52,388 bases of DNA from Bordetella parapertussis (GTDB lineage: Bacteria; Pseudomonadota; Gammaproteobacteria; Burkholderiales; SG8-41). Made by a program: the position numbers and the translations under genes. The notes under the pieces were generated by a model. It worked only from the letters and a program-made list of their open reading frames with translations, did not search any database and was not told the origin of the DNA. The stretch's first letter is position 1. Each line of letters begins with the position of its first letter. The DNA lies in contig CAMCYP010000025.1 in NCBI GenBank assembly GCA_945885345.1, positions 1 through 52,388 on the forward strand, written 5' to 3'. Shown here piece by piece: positions 16,891-24,702 of the stretch.

Positions 16891-17577
16891 ATGGGTCTGA
16901 TGGAATGCGGGATGGAACCGAAGGTTTTGCGTAGCCAGGTGCTCGAACACTTTCCCGTTCTGGCGGGATTGCCCGTGCAGAGACTGGAAGGGTTGCTGGC
17001 GTCTGGGCAATTCATGCAGGTTCCAGCCAACACCATCCTCTTTGATGCGCAGGAACCATGCCGGGGATTCCCGCTGCTGCTGGCGGGTGCGGTCCGGGTG
17101 GTCAAGACGGCTCCCAACGGGCGGGAAATCCTGTTGTACCGTGTTGAGCCCGGGGATGGCTGCATCCTGTCCGGTGGATGCCTGCTCGGGCAGACCGACT
17201 ACAAGGCCACCGGCATTGCTGAAAACGAAGTCACGCTGTTGATGCTGCCGTCAGAGTCGTTCCAGGCATTGCTGCTGGAATATGAGCCTTTTCGCCGGTT
17301 CGTTTTCGGGCTGTACGCGGCGCGGCTTACCGAGGTCATGGAACTCGTGGAGGAGGTGGCATTTCGCCGGCTTGACCAGCGCCTGGCGCAATTGCTCATT
17401 CGGCGTGGTCCGGTCATCGAGGAGACACATCAGACGCTGGCTGACGAACTCGGCAGTGTGCGTGAAATCGTGAGCAGGCTGCTGCGGAGTTTCGAAACCC
17501 GCGGCTGGGTGAGTCTGGCGCGCGAACGGATTACTGTCAGCGACCTCAAGGCGCTATCAGCCATCGCGCGCGGATAA
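16891..17577 (+). CDS. Crp/Fnr family transcriptional regulator
   Basis: A regulator of about 228 residues with an N-terminal cyclic-nucleotide-binding-like domain (jelly-roll segment FPLLLAGAVRVVKTAPNGREILLYRVEPGDGCILSGG) and a C-terminal winged helix (HQTLADELGSVREIVSRLLRSFETRGWVSLARERI). The recognition helix holds SVREIVSRLL. Several cysteines (CRGFP, CILSGGCLL) could sense redox or bind a cluster, but there is no clean Fnr four-Cys set. The start is uncertain among ATGs at 16891, 16900 and 16912; the last has GGAA in range. TATACT at 16872-16877 is a likely -10. It probably controls the divergent sulfur-transport genes and the DUF2892 gene downstream. Confidence 0.85.
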   Translation: MGLMECGMEPKVLRSQVLEHFPVLAGLPVQRLEGLLASGQFMQVPANTILFDAQEPCRGFPLLLAGAVRVVKTAPNGREILLYRVEPGDGCILSGGCLLGQTDYKATGIAENEVTLLMLPSESFQALLLEYEPFRRFVFGLYAARLTEVMELVEEVAFRRLDQRLAQLLIRRGPVIEETHQTLADELGSVREIVSRLLRSFETRGWVSLARERITVSDLKALSAIARG

Positions 17578-17597
17578 GAATGTGCTGCAGGCTTCTC

Positions 17598-17613
17598 TGT
17601 AACCTAAGTTACA
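17598..17613. promoter_or_regulatory. Second Crp/Fnr-type palindrome
   Basis: TGTAACCTAAGTTACA has perfect 6-base arms (TGTAAC/GTTACA) around four bases. In Crp notation it is TGTAA-N6-TTACA, one base per half-site away from the palindrome at 16826. It lies between the end of the regulator gene and the DUF2892 gene, about 65 bases before the latter's start. Confidence 0.5.
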
Positions 17614-17677
17614 GACAGCAGGCGATGTGCCGCCCAGACTTCATTCCCTCACCAACCAGAATATGACGGAGACAGGG

Positions 17678-17866
17678 ATGAAAACAAATGTAGGCGGGAT
17701 CGATCGCGCGGCACGTATTACGGCAGGTCTTGTACTGGTCGGACTTGCTGCGACAGGTACTGTGGGCGTCTGGGGCTGGATCGGTGTTGTCCCGCTGGCG
17801 ACCGGTATCATCGGGTGGTGTCCGGTGTATCTGCCTTTCGGCTGGTCTTCCTGTCGCAGCCGTTGA
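17678..17866 (+). CDS. DUF2892 (YgaP-like) small membrane protein
   Basis: A 62-residue inner-membrane protein with the DUF2892 pattern: NVGGIDRAARITAGL followed by two hydrophobic stretches and the ending GWCPVYLPFGWSSC. The same unit forms the membrane part of rhodanese-type YgaP proteins. Two cysteines near the end of the second helix are typical. The start at 17678 is chosen because GGAG lies in range; an ATG at 17663 is in frame but lacks one. Such proteins often accompany YedE-type genes and sulfur-transfer enzymes, so a role in handling reduced sulfur is likely. Confidence 0.83.
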   Translation: MKTNVGGIDRAARITAGLVLVGLAATGTVGVWGWIGVVPLATGIIGWCPVYLPFGWSSCRSR

Positions 17867-17871
17867 CGACT

Positions 17872-18135
17872 TTAACGGTCAGCCCGGTTGTATGCCGGGG
17901 CCTTGATGACCTTGCGCCATTTGTCGATTTCGCTCTGCATGTATTTGGCGAATTCGGCCGGGCTGTTGCCTACCGGATCCACACCTTCCCGCAACAGGCG
18001 TTCGTTCATTTCCGGGCTTTTTAACCCGGCCACGATTTCGGCATTGAGCCGGTTGACGCTGTCTGCCGGTGTGCTGGCAGGCGAGACGAGTCCGTGCCAG
18101 ATCGACGATTCGTAACCTTTGGCGTCGGTTTCTCT
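17872..18135 (-). pseudogene. C-terminal remnant of a Bug/TctC receptor gene
   Basis: Read on the minus strand, this stretch codes without interruption for about 87 residues that match the end of the intact Bug receptor at 20151-21122. Compare KGYESSIWHGLVSPASTPAD with NGYESATWYGLLAPAGTPAD, and EIDKWRKVIKA shared by both. There is no start codon and no N-terminal three quarters. The frame opens directly after the TGA of the TPR/oxygenase gene and is in phase with it, so readthrough would fuse the two. It is best seen as a gene truncated when the TPR gene arrived or when a duplication collapsed. Confidence 0.75.
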
Positions 18136-20043
18136 TCAGCCAATGCTGCGTGCCCGCCCGTAGAGCAGCGTGACGTTGATGCGCCGGTTCGTATATCCCG
18201 GTTTGAAATGCAATTCGTCGGTGATGTGGATCAGGCTCGAGTCGAACAGTACGCAGCGGTTTTCCCGGTAAGGAACCCGCATCGGTTTGGCGCCATGGGT
18301 CTCGAGGAAGGCCTTCATCTTGGCCTGATTGGTGTTGTAGTCGGCAAACGTCCAGCTGGTGGGAGCGGGCACGTCGTAGACCACCATGCCGCCGGTCGAC
18401 GGGTCCGTGCAGGCAGCGTCCGCTGTGATCCAGAAATTCACGTTCACCTTGGCAAAGTCGGCATGCATATTGATGCCCTGGAGCCGCTGGTCATATTTGA
18501 AGGCCCAGGCCTGCAATAGCGGAAAGTCACCGATGACGCGCGGCATTGCCAGCCGCAGTTGGTCAGCGATGGCGAGCAGAACCGGTGGTGCAAAGCCCTG
18601 CGGAAGCAAAGCGCCCAGATAACCTTCGCCCGCCTCCAGTTTCCATACCGTGGCCTCTTCGCAGTAGCGGCGCAATGAGGCGAGGGCTTCGGGTGCGAGG
18701 AAGTTGTCGATGGCGACCACCGGAGGCTGATTCGACAGGTACTGCGCTTCGATCGCGGTGTAGTCATTCTGTCCCAGTGCAGTGCCGGAGAACGGCGCCG
18801 GGGGACGGTGGTGGATGGTCAGCGCCGCCCGCAGTGCCTCGGCTTCGCCGCCCTGCGGCGCGAAGGTTTGCGCAACGTTTCCGGTTTTTGCGTAATACCG
18901 TCGCAGCAGATCGAGCGCGTTGCGGCCGGCGCTGTCGAGCACGCCGCGCTGCGACAGCAGTTCGAGCTGTTCGCAGTCATGGCGGATGCGCGGCTCCGTC
19001 ACCGGCCAGGACAGCATGGTGAGCGCAGTGCGGTCACGAATGGCGAGGGCCTGCGATTCCTCGAAAATCAGTCCGGCACCATCCAGATCGTGTCGGGCCA
19101 GGGCTGCCTTGCCGAGGATGGCAAGGCATTCCATGTCAGCGTGCATTTCGGCACGGTAGGTGTTTTCGAGTTCCGCCAGGCCGGCAGTGTTGCCGGTGTC
19201 GGCCAGGATTGCCGCCAGACCTTGAATGGCGATGACCGGTTTTTGGCCGACAGCAAGCGCCTCGCGGAATTCCGCTGTTGCCTTTGCCGTGTCATCAACG
19301 CCGGCGTGAGCGGTTCCCAGTTCGGCATGGATTTCGGCGGTGATCGCCTCCGGCGCGAGTTCGTGGCGCATGCCGATGGTTGTGTAGTAGTCGCCGAGTC
19401 TGTTGTGGCAGCGCATCATCTGCAGAACGGCCTGCGGCGAACCCGGCACGAGCTTGTGGGCGCGCAACGCGCTGCCCAGCGCTTCATGATAATTGCCGAT
19501 GGCATGGTTGGTGCGGCTGAGTGTCAGCAAGGCACGGAAATCATCCGGGTCGGCATACATGACCGCAGATGCCAGTTTGTAAGCCTGCCGCCAGTCTTCA
19601 AGGGCCACGGCAATTTCCGCCATGATGGTCAGCAGAAACGTTTCATCGGCGGGAGGGTTCTGGAGCCGGGTGCTGATGTAGGCGTCTGCTTCGCCGATCA
19701 GCCCGTTGGCCTGCAGCAGCATCAGGAATATCGCGGACGCGTCGTGGCCGGCTTGCGGATCGGCGGAGGCGGGGCGGGCGATCGACAGGGCCTGCGCCGG
19801 ATCTCCGTTCGAGACCATGATGGTCAGGGCCTGGGCCATGCGGCCCGCCCAGTCTTTTTTCCAGGCACGGCTCTGGCATACATGCTGTGTTGCCGCGAGA
19901 TCGCCGCAGACGAACAGGCATATCGCTGCCTCGAACGCATCGTCGTCCGAGGACGGTGGAATCGACCCCAGCAATGAATAAGCAGCAGCGCTCCCGCCGG
20001 TTGAGCGCAGTTTTTTTATTTCCTGGTATGCCGGGGAGAGCAT
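18136..20043 (-). CDS. TPR protein with C-terminal 2OG-Fe(II) oxygenase-like domain
   Basis: A 635-residue soluble protein. Residues 1 to about 400 are helical and contain TPR-like repeats (for example AIGNYHEALGSALRAHKLVPGS and DDTAKATAEFREALAVGQ). From about 450 a double-stranded beta-helix follows, with the iron-site pattern His527-Ala-Asp529 in MHADFAKVNVNFW. A distal His lies at 606 or 612, and Arg620/Arg621 in TNRRINVTLL could bind 2-oxoglutarate. This fits a 2OG-Fe(II) oxygenase such as a prolyl or aspartyl hydroxylase, with TPRs to present a protein partner. The target is unknown. There is no signal peptide. A truncated Bug gene abuts its 3' end. Confidence 0.78.
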   Translation of the reverse strand: MLSPAYQEIKKLRSTGGSAAAYSLLGSIPPSSDDDAFEAAICLFVCGDLAATQHVCQSRAWKKDWAGRMAQALTIMVSNGDPAQALSIARPASADPQAGHDASAIFLMLLQANGLIGEADAYISTRLQNPPADETFLLTIMAEIAVALEDWRQAYKLASAVMYADPDDFRALLTLSRTNHAIGNYHEALGSALRAHKLVPGSPQAVLQMMRCHNRLGDYYTTIGMRHELAPEAITAEIHAELGTAHAGVDDTAKATAEFREALAVGQKPVIAIQGLAAILADTGNTAGLAELENTYRAEMHADMECLAILGKAALARHDLDGAGLIFEESQALAIRDRTALTMLSWPVTEPRIRHDCEQLELLSQRGVLDSAGRNALDLLRRYYAKTGNVAQTFAPQGGEAEALRAALTIHHRPPAPFSGTALGQNDYTAIEAQYLSNQPPVVAIDNFLAPEALASLRRYCEEATVWKLEAGEGYLGALLPQGFAPPVLLAIADQLRLAMPRVIGDFPLLQAWAFKYDQRLQGINMHADFAKVNVNFWITADAACTDPSTGGMVVYDVPAPTSWTFADYNTNQAKMKAFLETHGAKPMRVPYRENRCVLFDSSLIHITDELHFKPGYTNRRINVTLLYGRARSIG

Positions 20044-20150
20044 GATCTTGGCGCCAAAAAGGGAGGCGTGATTCTACCGTGCTTCCTGTCGCGCCGAGAG
20101 CATTCTCCGGGCGACGCACCCGCAGGAAACCCGCCGTTACGCACGCCGGA

Positions 20151-21122
20151 TCAGCTTGGCTGGATGCCGGCAGCCTTGATCACTTTCCGCCATTTGTCGA
20201 TTTCGACCTGAATGTGTTTCGCGAACTCGGCCGGGCTGTTGCCCACCGGGTCTGCGCCTTCCTTGGACAGCCGGTCGTACAAGTCCGGACTTTTCAGCGC
20301 GGCCACCACTTCGGTGTTGAGCTTGTTGACGATGTCCGCGGGGGTGCCGGCGGGCGCGAGCAGGCCGTACCAGGTTGCCGATTCATAGCCATTGACGCCG
20401 GCCTCGATCATCGTCGGCAGGTCTTTCGCCGCCCGTGAGCGGTGGGTACCGGTCACCGCCAGCGGAATCAGCCTGTGACCGGTCACCTGGGGCATGGCCG
20501 AAATGATGCTGGCGAAAGTCATCGATACCTGGCCGCCGACGACATCGATCAGTGCCGGCTGTACGCCTTTGTACGGCACGTGCAGCATGTCGATTCGTGC
20601 CAGCATCTTGAACAGTTCCCCCGACAGATGGCCGCCGGTACCGTTGCCTGCTGATGCAAACGCCAGTTTGCCCGGCTGTTTTTTGGCGAGTGCGACCAGT
20701 TCCTTCACCGATCTGGCCGGGATTGACGGATGGATCAGCAGCATCAGGTTTTGTGTCGCGACCAGGGTGATCGGCGCAAAATCCTTGACAGGGTCATAGG
20801 GCAGGGATTTGCGCAGGCTGACATTGGTAGCGAACGAGGCGACAGTGCCCATGATCAGCGTGTAACCATCGGGTGGCGATTTGGCCACCAGTTCCGCGGC
20901 AATCGCGCCGCCGGCGCCGGGGCGGTTGTCGACCAGCACCTGCTGGTTCCAGCGCTCGGCGAGTTTGGGTCCGACGCTGCGCGCCATGGTGTCCACGCTG
21001 CCACCGGGGGTGCTGACGACGACGATGCGGATCGGACGAGTCGGGTAGTTCTGCGCGAGTACGGCGGACACGGTGGTCAGTCCGGCGATGGCAATGATGG
21101 TGCGGATGATGATGGATTGCAT
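20151..21122 (-). CDS. Bug/TctC family periplasmic receptor
   Basis: A 323-residue tripartite tricarboxylate receptor protein. The signal peptide spans about residues 1-23 with cleavage after AVLA. Mature landmarks are YPTRPIRIVV, VDNRPGAGG, PPDGYTLIMG, the HLSGELFKM segment and VPYKGVQPALIDVVGG. GAGGAGATAG precedes the ATG. It binds a carboxylated small molecule in the periplasm. No TctA or TctB membrane gene lies in the window, so the receptor must work with components elsewhere. Its closest relative here is the remnant at 17872. The lyase genes next to it may degrade the ligand. Confidence 0.92.
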   Translation of the reverse strand: MQSIIIRTIIAIAGLTTVSAVLAQNYPTRPIRIVVVSTPGGSVDTMARSVGPKLAERWNQQVLVDNRPGAGGAIAAELVAKSPPDGYTLIMGTVASFATNVSLRKSLPYDPVKDFAPITLVATQNLMLLIHPSIPARSVKELVALAKKQPGKLAFASAGNGTGGHLSGELFKMLARIDMLHVPYKGVQPALIDVVGGQVSMTFASIISAMPQVTGHRLIPLAVTGTHRSRAAKDLPTMIEAGVNGYESATWYGLLAPAGTPADIVNKLNTEVVAALKSPDLYDRLSKEGADPVGNSPAEFAKHIQVEIDKWRKVIKAAGIQPS

Positions 21123-21182
21123 GGTTCTATCTCCTCGTGATGTGCAGTTGCCTGTGCCGGCAACTTGGCGTGTAACCCGGGC

Positions 21183-22118
21183 TTAAGGCTGAAAGCCCAC
21201 TGAGCCTTCGTACTTTGCCAGAATTTCGGCGCTGGGCAGAAATTCTTCCTCCAGTTTTTTGATGTCGGAAAAACCGATGAAAGCGTGCATGTTGCCAGCG
21301 GGATGATCCTTCGTGCGCGCCTCGAAGCGTTTTACGGCTTCGACATCGTCTTTGGCGAACTCGGCGAAATAGTCGACCATGGCGACGGTCGAGGAGCGCA
21401 GCGAGCCGGTGGCATTGGACACCATGGCAATGCCGAGTTCGTTCAGGCGCGATACCGGCAGGCGCGGCGATACGCCCGTGCGGTTGAAATGCAGCGGCCC
21501 CTTGATTTCTTTGGCGCAGCGCTCCAGTTCGGCTTCCGAGGTCAGCGCCTCGGGGAAAATCATGTCGGCACCGGCTTCCAGGTAGGCATTGGCGCGACAG
21601 ATCAGTTCATCGACGCTGCCGCCGGCGACACCGCGCGCGTCACAGCGCGCGATCAGCACAAAGTCCGGATCGAGATCACGCCGCACATGGTCGGCGGCGC
21701 GCAGTTTTCCGGTCATTTCTTCCAGCGCAATGATCTGCTTACCGGCGACATGGCCGCAGCGTTTGGGCGCGACCTGGTCCTCGATGTGGATGGCTGCTGC
21801 ACCAGCGGTAATGAAATCCTCGACGGTGCGCATCACGTTGATTGCATTGCCGAAACCGGTGTCGGCATCGGCAATCACCGGGATTTTTACGGCACGTGCG
21901 ATGTAACGCGTGATCATCACGATTTCGTCGAGCGTGATCAGGCCGACATCGGGTTTGCCGAGCAGCGAAGCCGAGACGCCGTAGCCGGTCACGCCACAGC
22001 AGCTGAAGCCGGCTTTTTCGATGATTTTTGCCGACAGCGCATTGTAGGCGCCGGGTTTGACCAGGGTTTTGCCGCCTTGCAGCAAACGACGTAATTCGGT
22101 GCTGGTTCTGGTGCGCAT
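21183..22118 (-). CDS. Isocitrate lyase/PEP mutase family lyase
   Basis: A 311-residue (beta/alpha)8-barrel enzyme of the isocitrate lyase/PEP mutase superfamily. The metal site is seen in IADADTGFGN (Asp84, Asp86), and the lyase-type active loop PKRCGH carries Cys121. This points to a C-C lyase such as methylisocitrate or dimethylmalate lyase, or an oxaloacetate decarboxylase, rather than a mutase. GGAGG before ATG 22118 fixes the start; a GTG at 22130 would overlap that site. It diverges from a second member of the same family at 22260. Confidence 0.87.
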   Translation of the reverse strand: MRTRTSTELRRLLQGGKTLVKPGAYNALSAKIIEKAGFSCCGVTGYGVSASLLGKPDVGLITLDEIVMITRYIARAVKIPVIADADTGFGNAINVMRTVEDFITAGAAAIHIEDQVAPKRCGHVAGKQIIALEEMTGKLRAADHVRRDLDPDFVLIARCDARGVAGGSVDELICRANAYLEAGADMIFPEALTSEAELERCAKEIKGPLHFNRTGVSPRLPVSRLNELGIAMVSNATGSLRSSTVAMVDYFAEFAKDDVEAVKRFEARTKDHPAGNMHAFIGFSDIKKLEEEFLPSAEILAKYEGSVGFQP

Positions 22119-22259
22119 GACATCCTCCACGGGTAGCGGCCATTCTAGTCCAGCGCATCACTTTTAGTTGTTCATGAGTCCAACATCCGACAGGTCGATG
22201 CTGCCGGTGTGCGAGCGGTTGATAGAATGGCGCCATCCATTTTTCAGGAGGAATTTCAC

Positions 22260-23153
22260 ATGATGAGCAGAGGCAAGCAGTTCAAGGAGTTGATCTACAA
22301 AAAAGAAATCCTGATCCAGCCCGGGGTGTATGACGGCTACAGCGTGCGTTTGATCGAACGCGCCGGTTTCAAGACCGCATCGATTTCCGGCGCCGGCGTG
22401 TCGGAGAGCCGCATGGGCTGGGCTGACCGCGGCGTGATGACTTTCGAAGAGAACCTGAATAACGCGCGACGCCTCGCCGATTGTTCCGACCTGCTGCTGC
22501 GTGCTGACGCCGACACTGGTTACGGCAATGCGATGACGGTGCACTTTGTGGTGCGTGCCTTCGAGAAGGCCGGCATGGCGGCGTTGATGATCGAAGACCA
22601 GGTGTGGCCCAAGCGTTGCGGGCACATGGCCGGCAAGTCCTGTATCCCCGCCGAGGAAATGGTGCAGAAGGTCAAGGCCGCAGTCGATGCCCGCCGCGAC
22701 AATGATTTTGTCATCGTGTCGCGCACCGATGCCGCCGGACCGCATGGCGTGGACGAGGCGATCCGCCGACTGAACATGTACGCCGAAGCCGGCGCCGACG
22801 TGATGTACGCCGATGCACTGCTGTCCAAGGAAGATATCGCCAAGGTCGCTAAGAATGTACCGAAGCCGCTGATCGTCAACATGGGCCTCGGCATGCGTCC
22901 GCGCAAGACCACACCATTGATGAGTCCGAAGCAGTTGCAGGACATCGGCGTGGCCGCAGTCAGTTATCCGCGTCTGCTGACCACCGCCGCACTGCGCGGC
23001 ATGATGAACGCGCTGGAGGTGTTCAAGGAAGAAGTGGTCGGCAAGAACATGGTCGTTGATCGCACCGATCTGCAGATCGGATTCGAAGAACTGAACGACC
23101 TGATGGGCATGAAGGTGCTGGACGAGATGGAACGCAAATACACGGTCGGGTAA
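22260..23153 (+). CDS. Isocitrate lyase/PEP mutase family lyase, 2
   Basis: A 297-residue member of the same superfamily as its divergent neighbour but clearly distinct in sequence. It has RADADTGYGNAM for the metal site and WPKRCGH with Cys120 on the active loop. AGGAGGAATTTCAC places the start at 22260 (a second Met follows at once). The likely reaction is cleavage of a substituted malate or citrate to pyruvate or glyoxylate plus another acid. The LeuC/LeuD-type hydratase genes follow on the same strand after an octamer-repeat array. This order resembles dimethylmalate lyase with dimethylmaleate hydratase in nicotinate degradation. The exact substrate is inferred, not shown. Confidence 0.87.
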   Translation: MMSRGKQFKELIYKKEILIQPGVYDGYSVRLIERAGFKTASISGAGVSESRMGWADRGVMTFEENLNNARRLADCSDLLLRADADTGYGNAMTVHFVVRAFEKAGMAALMIEDQVWPKRCGHMAGKSCIPAEEMVQKVKAAVDARRDNDFVIVSRTDAAGPHGVDEAIRRLNMYAEAGADVMYADALLSKEDIAKVAKNVPKPLIVNMGLGMRPRKTTPLMSPKQLQDIGVAAVSYPRLLTTAALRGMMNALEVFKEEVVGKNMVVDRTDLQIGFEELNDLMGMKVLDEMERKYTVG

Positions 23154-23157
23154 TTCG

Positions 23158-23273
23158 GTGATTAAGTGATTAGGTAATTAAGCCGCGCAGCGTGGTTTAC
23201 CTTGCCAGCCAATCACCCAATTACTTAATTACTTAATTACTTAATTACTTAATTACTTAATCACTTAGTCACC
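23158..23273. repeat. Inverted array of GTGA octamers (copy B)
   Basis: Left arm: GTGATTAA, GTGATTAG, GTAATTAA. Right arm: four exact tandem TTAATTAC octamers, then TTAATCAC and TTAGTCAC. Between them is a GC-rich loop of about 40 bases. It fills the gap between the second lyase and the LeuC-type gene. The exact tandem copies suggest recent slippage. Confidence 0.75.
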
Positions 23274-23310
23274 AATAAATATTCACGCATCACCCATCGT
23301 GGAGCATGAA

Positions 23311-24564
23311 ATGGGCATGACCATCGCAGAAAAAATCCTCGCCGCGAAAAGCGGCAGCAAGACCGTGGTGCCGGGCGATGTGGTGACGGTGGATGTCGAT
23401 ACCGTGATCCTGTTCGACAACAATTTCATGCCTAACAACTGGCGTGAAATCCTCAAGGTCGCCGATCCCGCGAAACTGGTGGTGACCTTCGACCATCGCG
23501 TGCCGGCCCCCACGCAGCAGGCGGCTGCGGCGCAGGTCACCGGCCGTGCCTTCGTCAAGCAGTTCGGCATCAAGCGTTTTCACGATGTTGGCCACAACCA
23601 GGGCATCAGCCACCAGCTGGTGGCGGACTACGGTTATGCCTTGCCGGGTTCGGTGCTGTTGTGCAGTGATTCGCATACCTGTAGCGCGGGGGTGTTCAAC
23701 TGCCTGGCGCGCGGCGTCGGCGGTCCCGACATCATCTACGCCGCGATCAAGGGCCAGACCTGGTTCCGCTGCGGCGAGACCGTGCGTTATGAGTTGGTTG
23801 GAAAATTACCCGAAGCCGTGACTGCCAAGGATGCCTTCCTGCAGATTGCCGGCGTGCATGGTGCGCATGCGACGATGAATGTCGAGTACGGTGGTTCCGG
23901 TGTTGCTGGTCTGTCGATCAATGCGCGCAAGACCATCACCGCGATGTCGGCGGAACTGTCGGCGGAATTCGCGACCTTCGAAGCGGACGCCGCGCTGGTG
24001 GAGTGGATCAGCGCGCGCAATCCGGCGCCTTTCGTGCCGGTGACGCCCGATGCCGACGCGAAATACCATGCGGTGCGCACAGTTGATCTGTCGGCGCTGG
24101 AGCCGCTGGTGGCGCTACCCGACAGCGTGGTCAATAACTCGCAGCCGGTGGCGAAAACTGCCGGCACACGCATCGACCAGGCCTATATCGGTTCCTGTGC
24201 CAACGGCACCCAGGACGACATCGAACTTGCCGCGCGCGTGGTCAAGGGCCGGCGTGTAGCGCCCGGTGTGCGTTTTATCGTCACGCCGGCGTCGCAGACG
24301 GTGTATCGCGACGTGGTGGCGAGTGGTGCGGTGCAGGTGCTGCTTGAGGCCGGGGCGATGATTGCGCCGCCGACCTGCGGCGCCTGCGGTGGTGGCCACA
24401 TGGGTGTGCTCGGACCGAACGAAGTCTGCCTGACCTCGAGCACGCGCAATTTCAAGGGGCGCATGGGCGACCCGAGTTCGCAGGTCTACATGGCCTCGCC
24501 AGCGACAGTGGCGGCTTCGGCGCTGACCGGCGTCATCACCGATCCGCGGGAGTTTCTGAATTGA
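23311..24564 (+). CDS. Aconitase-family hydratase large subunit, LeuC-like
   Basis: A 417-residue large subunit of the 3-isopropylmalate dehydratase/homoaconitase type. Three cysteines for the [4Fe-4S] cluster are present: Cys296 in GSCANGT, and Cys356 and Cys359 in TCGACGGGHMG. The length fits the short, archaeal-like class rather than the roughly 466-residue LeuC of leucine synthesis. GGAG before ATG 23311 sets the start; a GTG at 23299 is in frame. No leuB or leuA is nearby. Next to a lyase, a role in hydrating a substituted maleate or fumarate is more likely than leucine synthesis. Confidence 0.88.
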   Translation: MGMTIAEKILAAKSGSKTVVPGDVVTVDVDTVILFDNNFMPNNWREILKVADPAKLVVTFDHRVPAPTQQAAAAQVTGRAFVKQFGIKRFHDVGHNQGISHQLVADYGYALPGSVLLCSDSHTCSAGVFNCLARGVGGPDIIYAAIKGQTWFRCGETVRYELVGKLPEAVTAKDAFLQIAGVHGAHATMNVEYGGSGVAGLSINARKTITAMSAELSAEFATFEADAALVEWISARNPAPFVPVTPDADAKYHAVRTVDLSALEPLVALPDSVVNNSQPVAKTAGTRIDQAYIGSCANGTQDDIELAARVVKGRRVAPGVRFIVTPASQTVYRDVVASGAVQVLLEAGAMIAPPTCGACGGGHMGVLGPNEVCLTSSTRNFKGRMGDPSSQVYMASPATVAASALTGVITDPREFLN

Positions 24565-24576
24565 AATCAAATTCGA

Positions 24577-24682
24577 TTACCGCCAAGAACGCCAAGAAGA
24601 TCAAGGGCAAATAACGACGTAACTTTGTTTTTGTTAATGATTTTTGCTTTTCTTGGCGCTCTTGGCGTCTTGGCGGTTAAAT
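24577..24682. repeat. Long inverted repeat with CGCCAAGA units
   Basis: The left arm TTACCGCCAAGAACGCCAAG and the right arm CTTGGCGTCTTGGCGGTTAA pair, each built of short CGCCAAGA units, around an AT-rich centre. This is a MITE-like palindrome seen between genes in many Proteobacteria. It separates the LeuC-like and LeuD-like genes and could form a large mRNA hairpin between them. Confidence 0.75.
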
Positions 24683-24702
24683 AGTTTTTTCGGGGTTCAA
24701 AC

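Noticed and set aside
23219..23273. Tandem octamers as a CRISPR-like array
   Set aside because: The unit is 8 bases with no spacers, and the other arm is its complement; this is a palindromic repeat.
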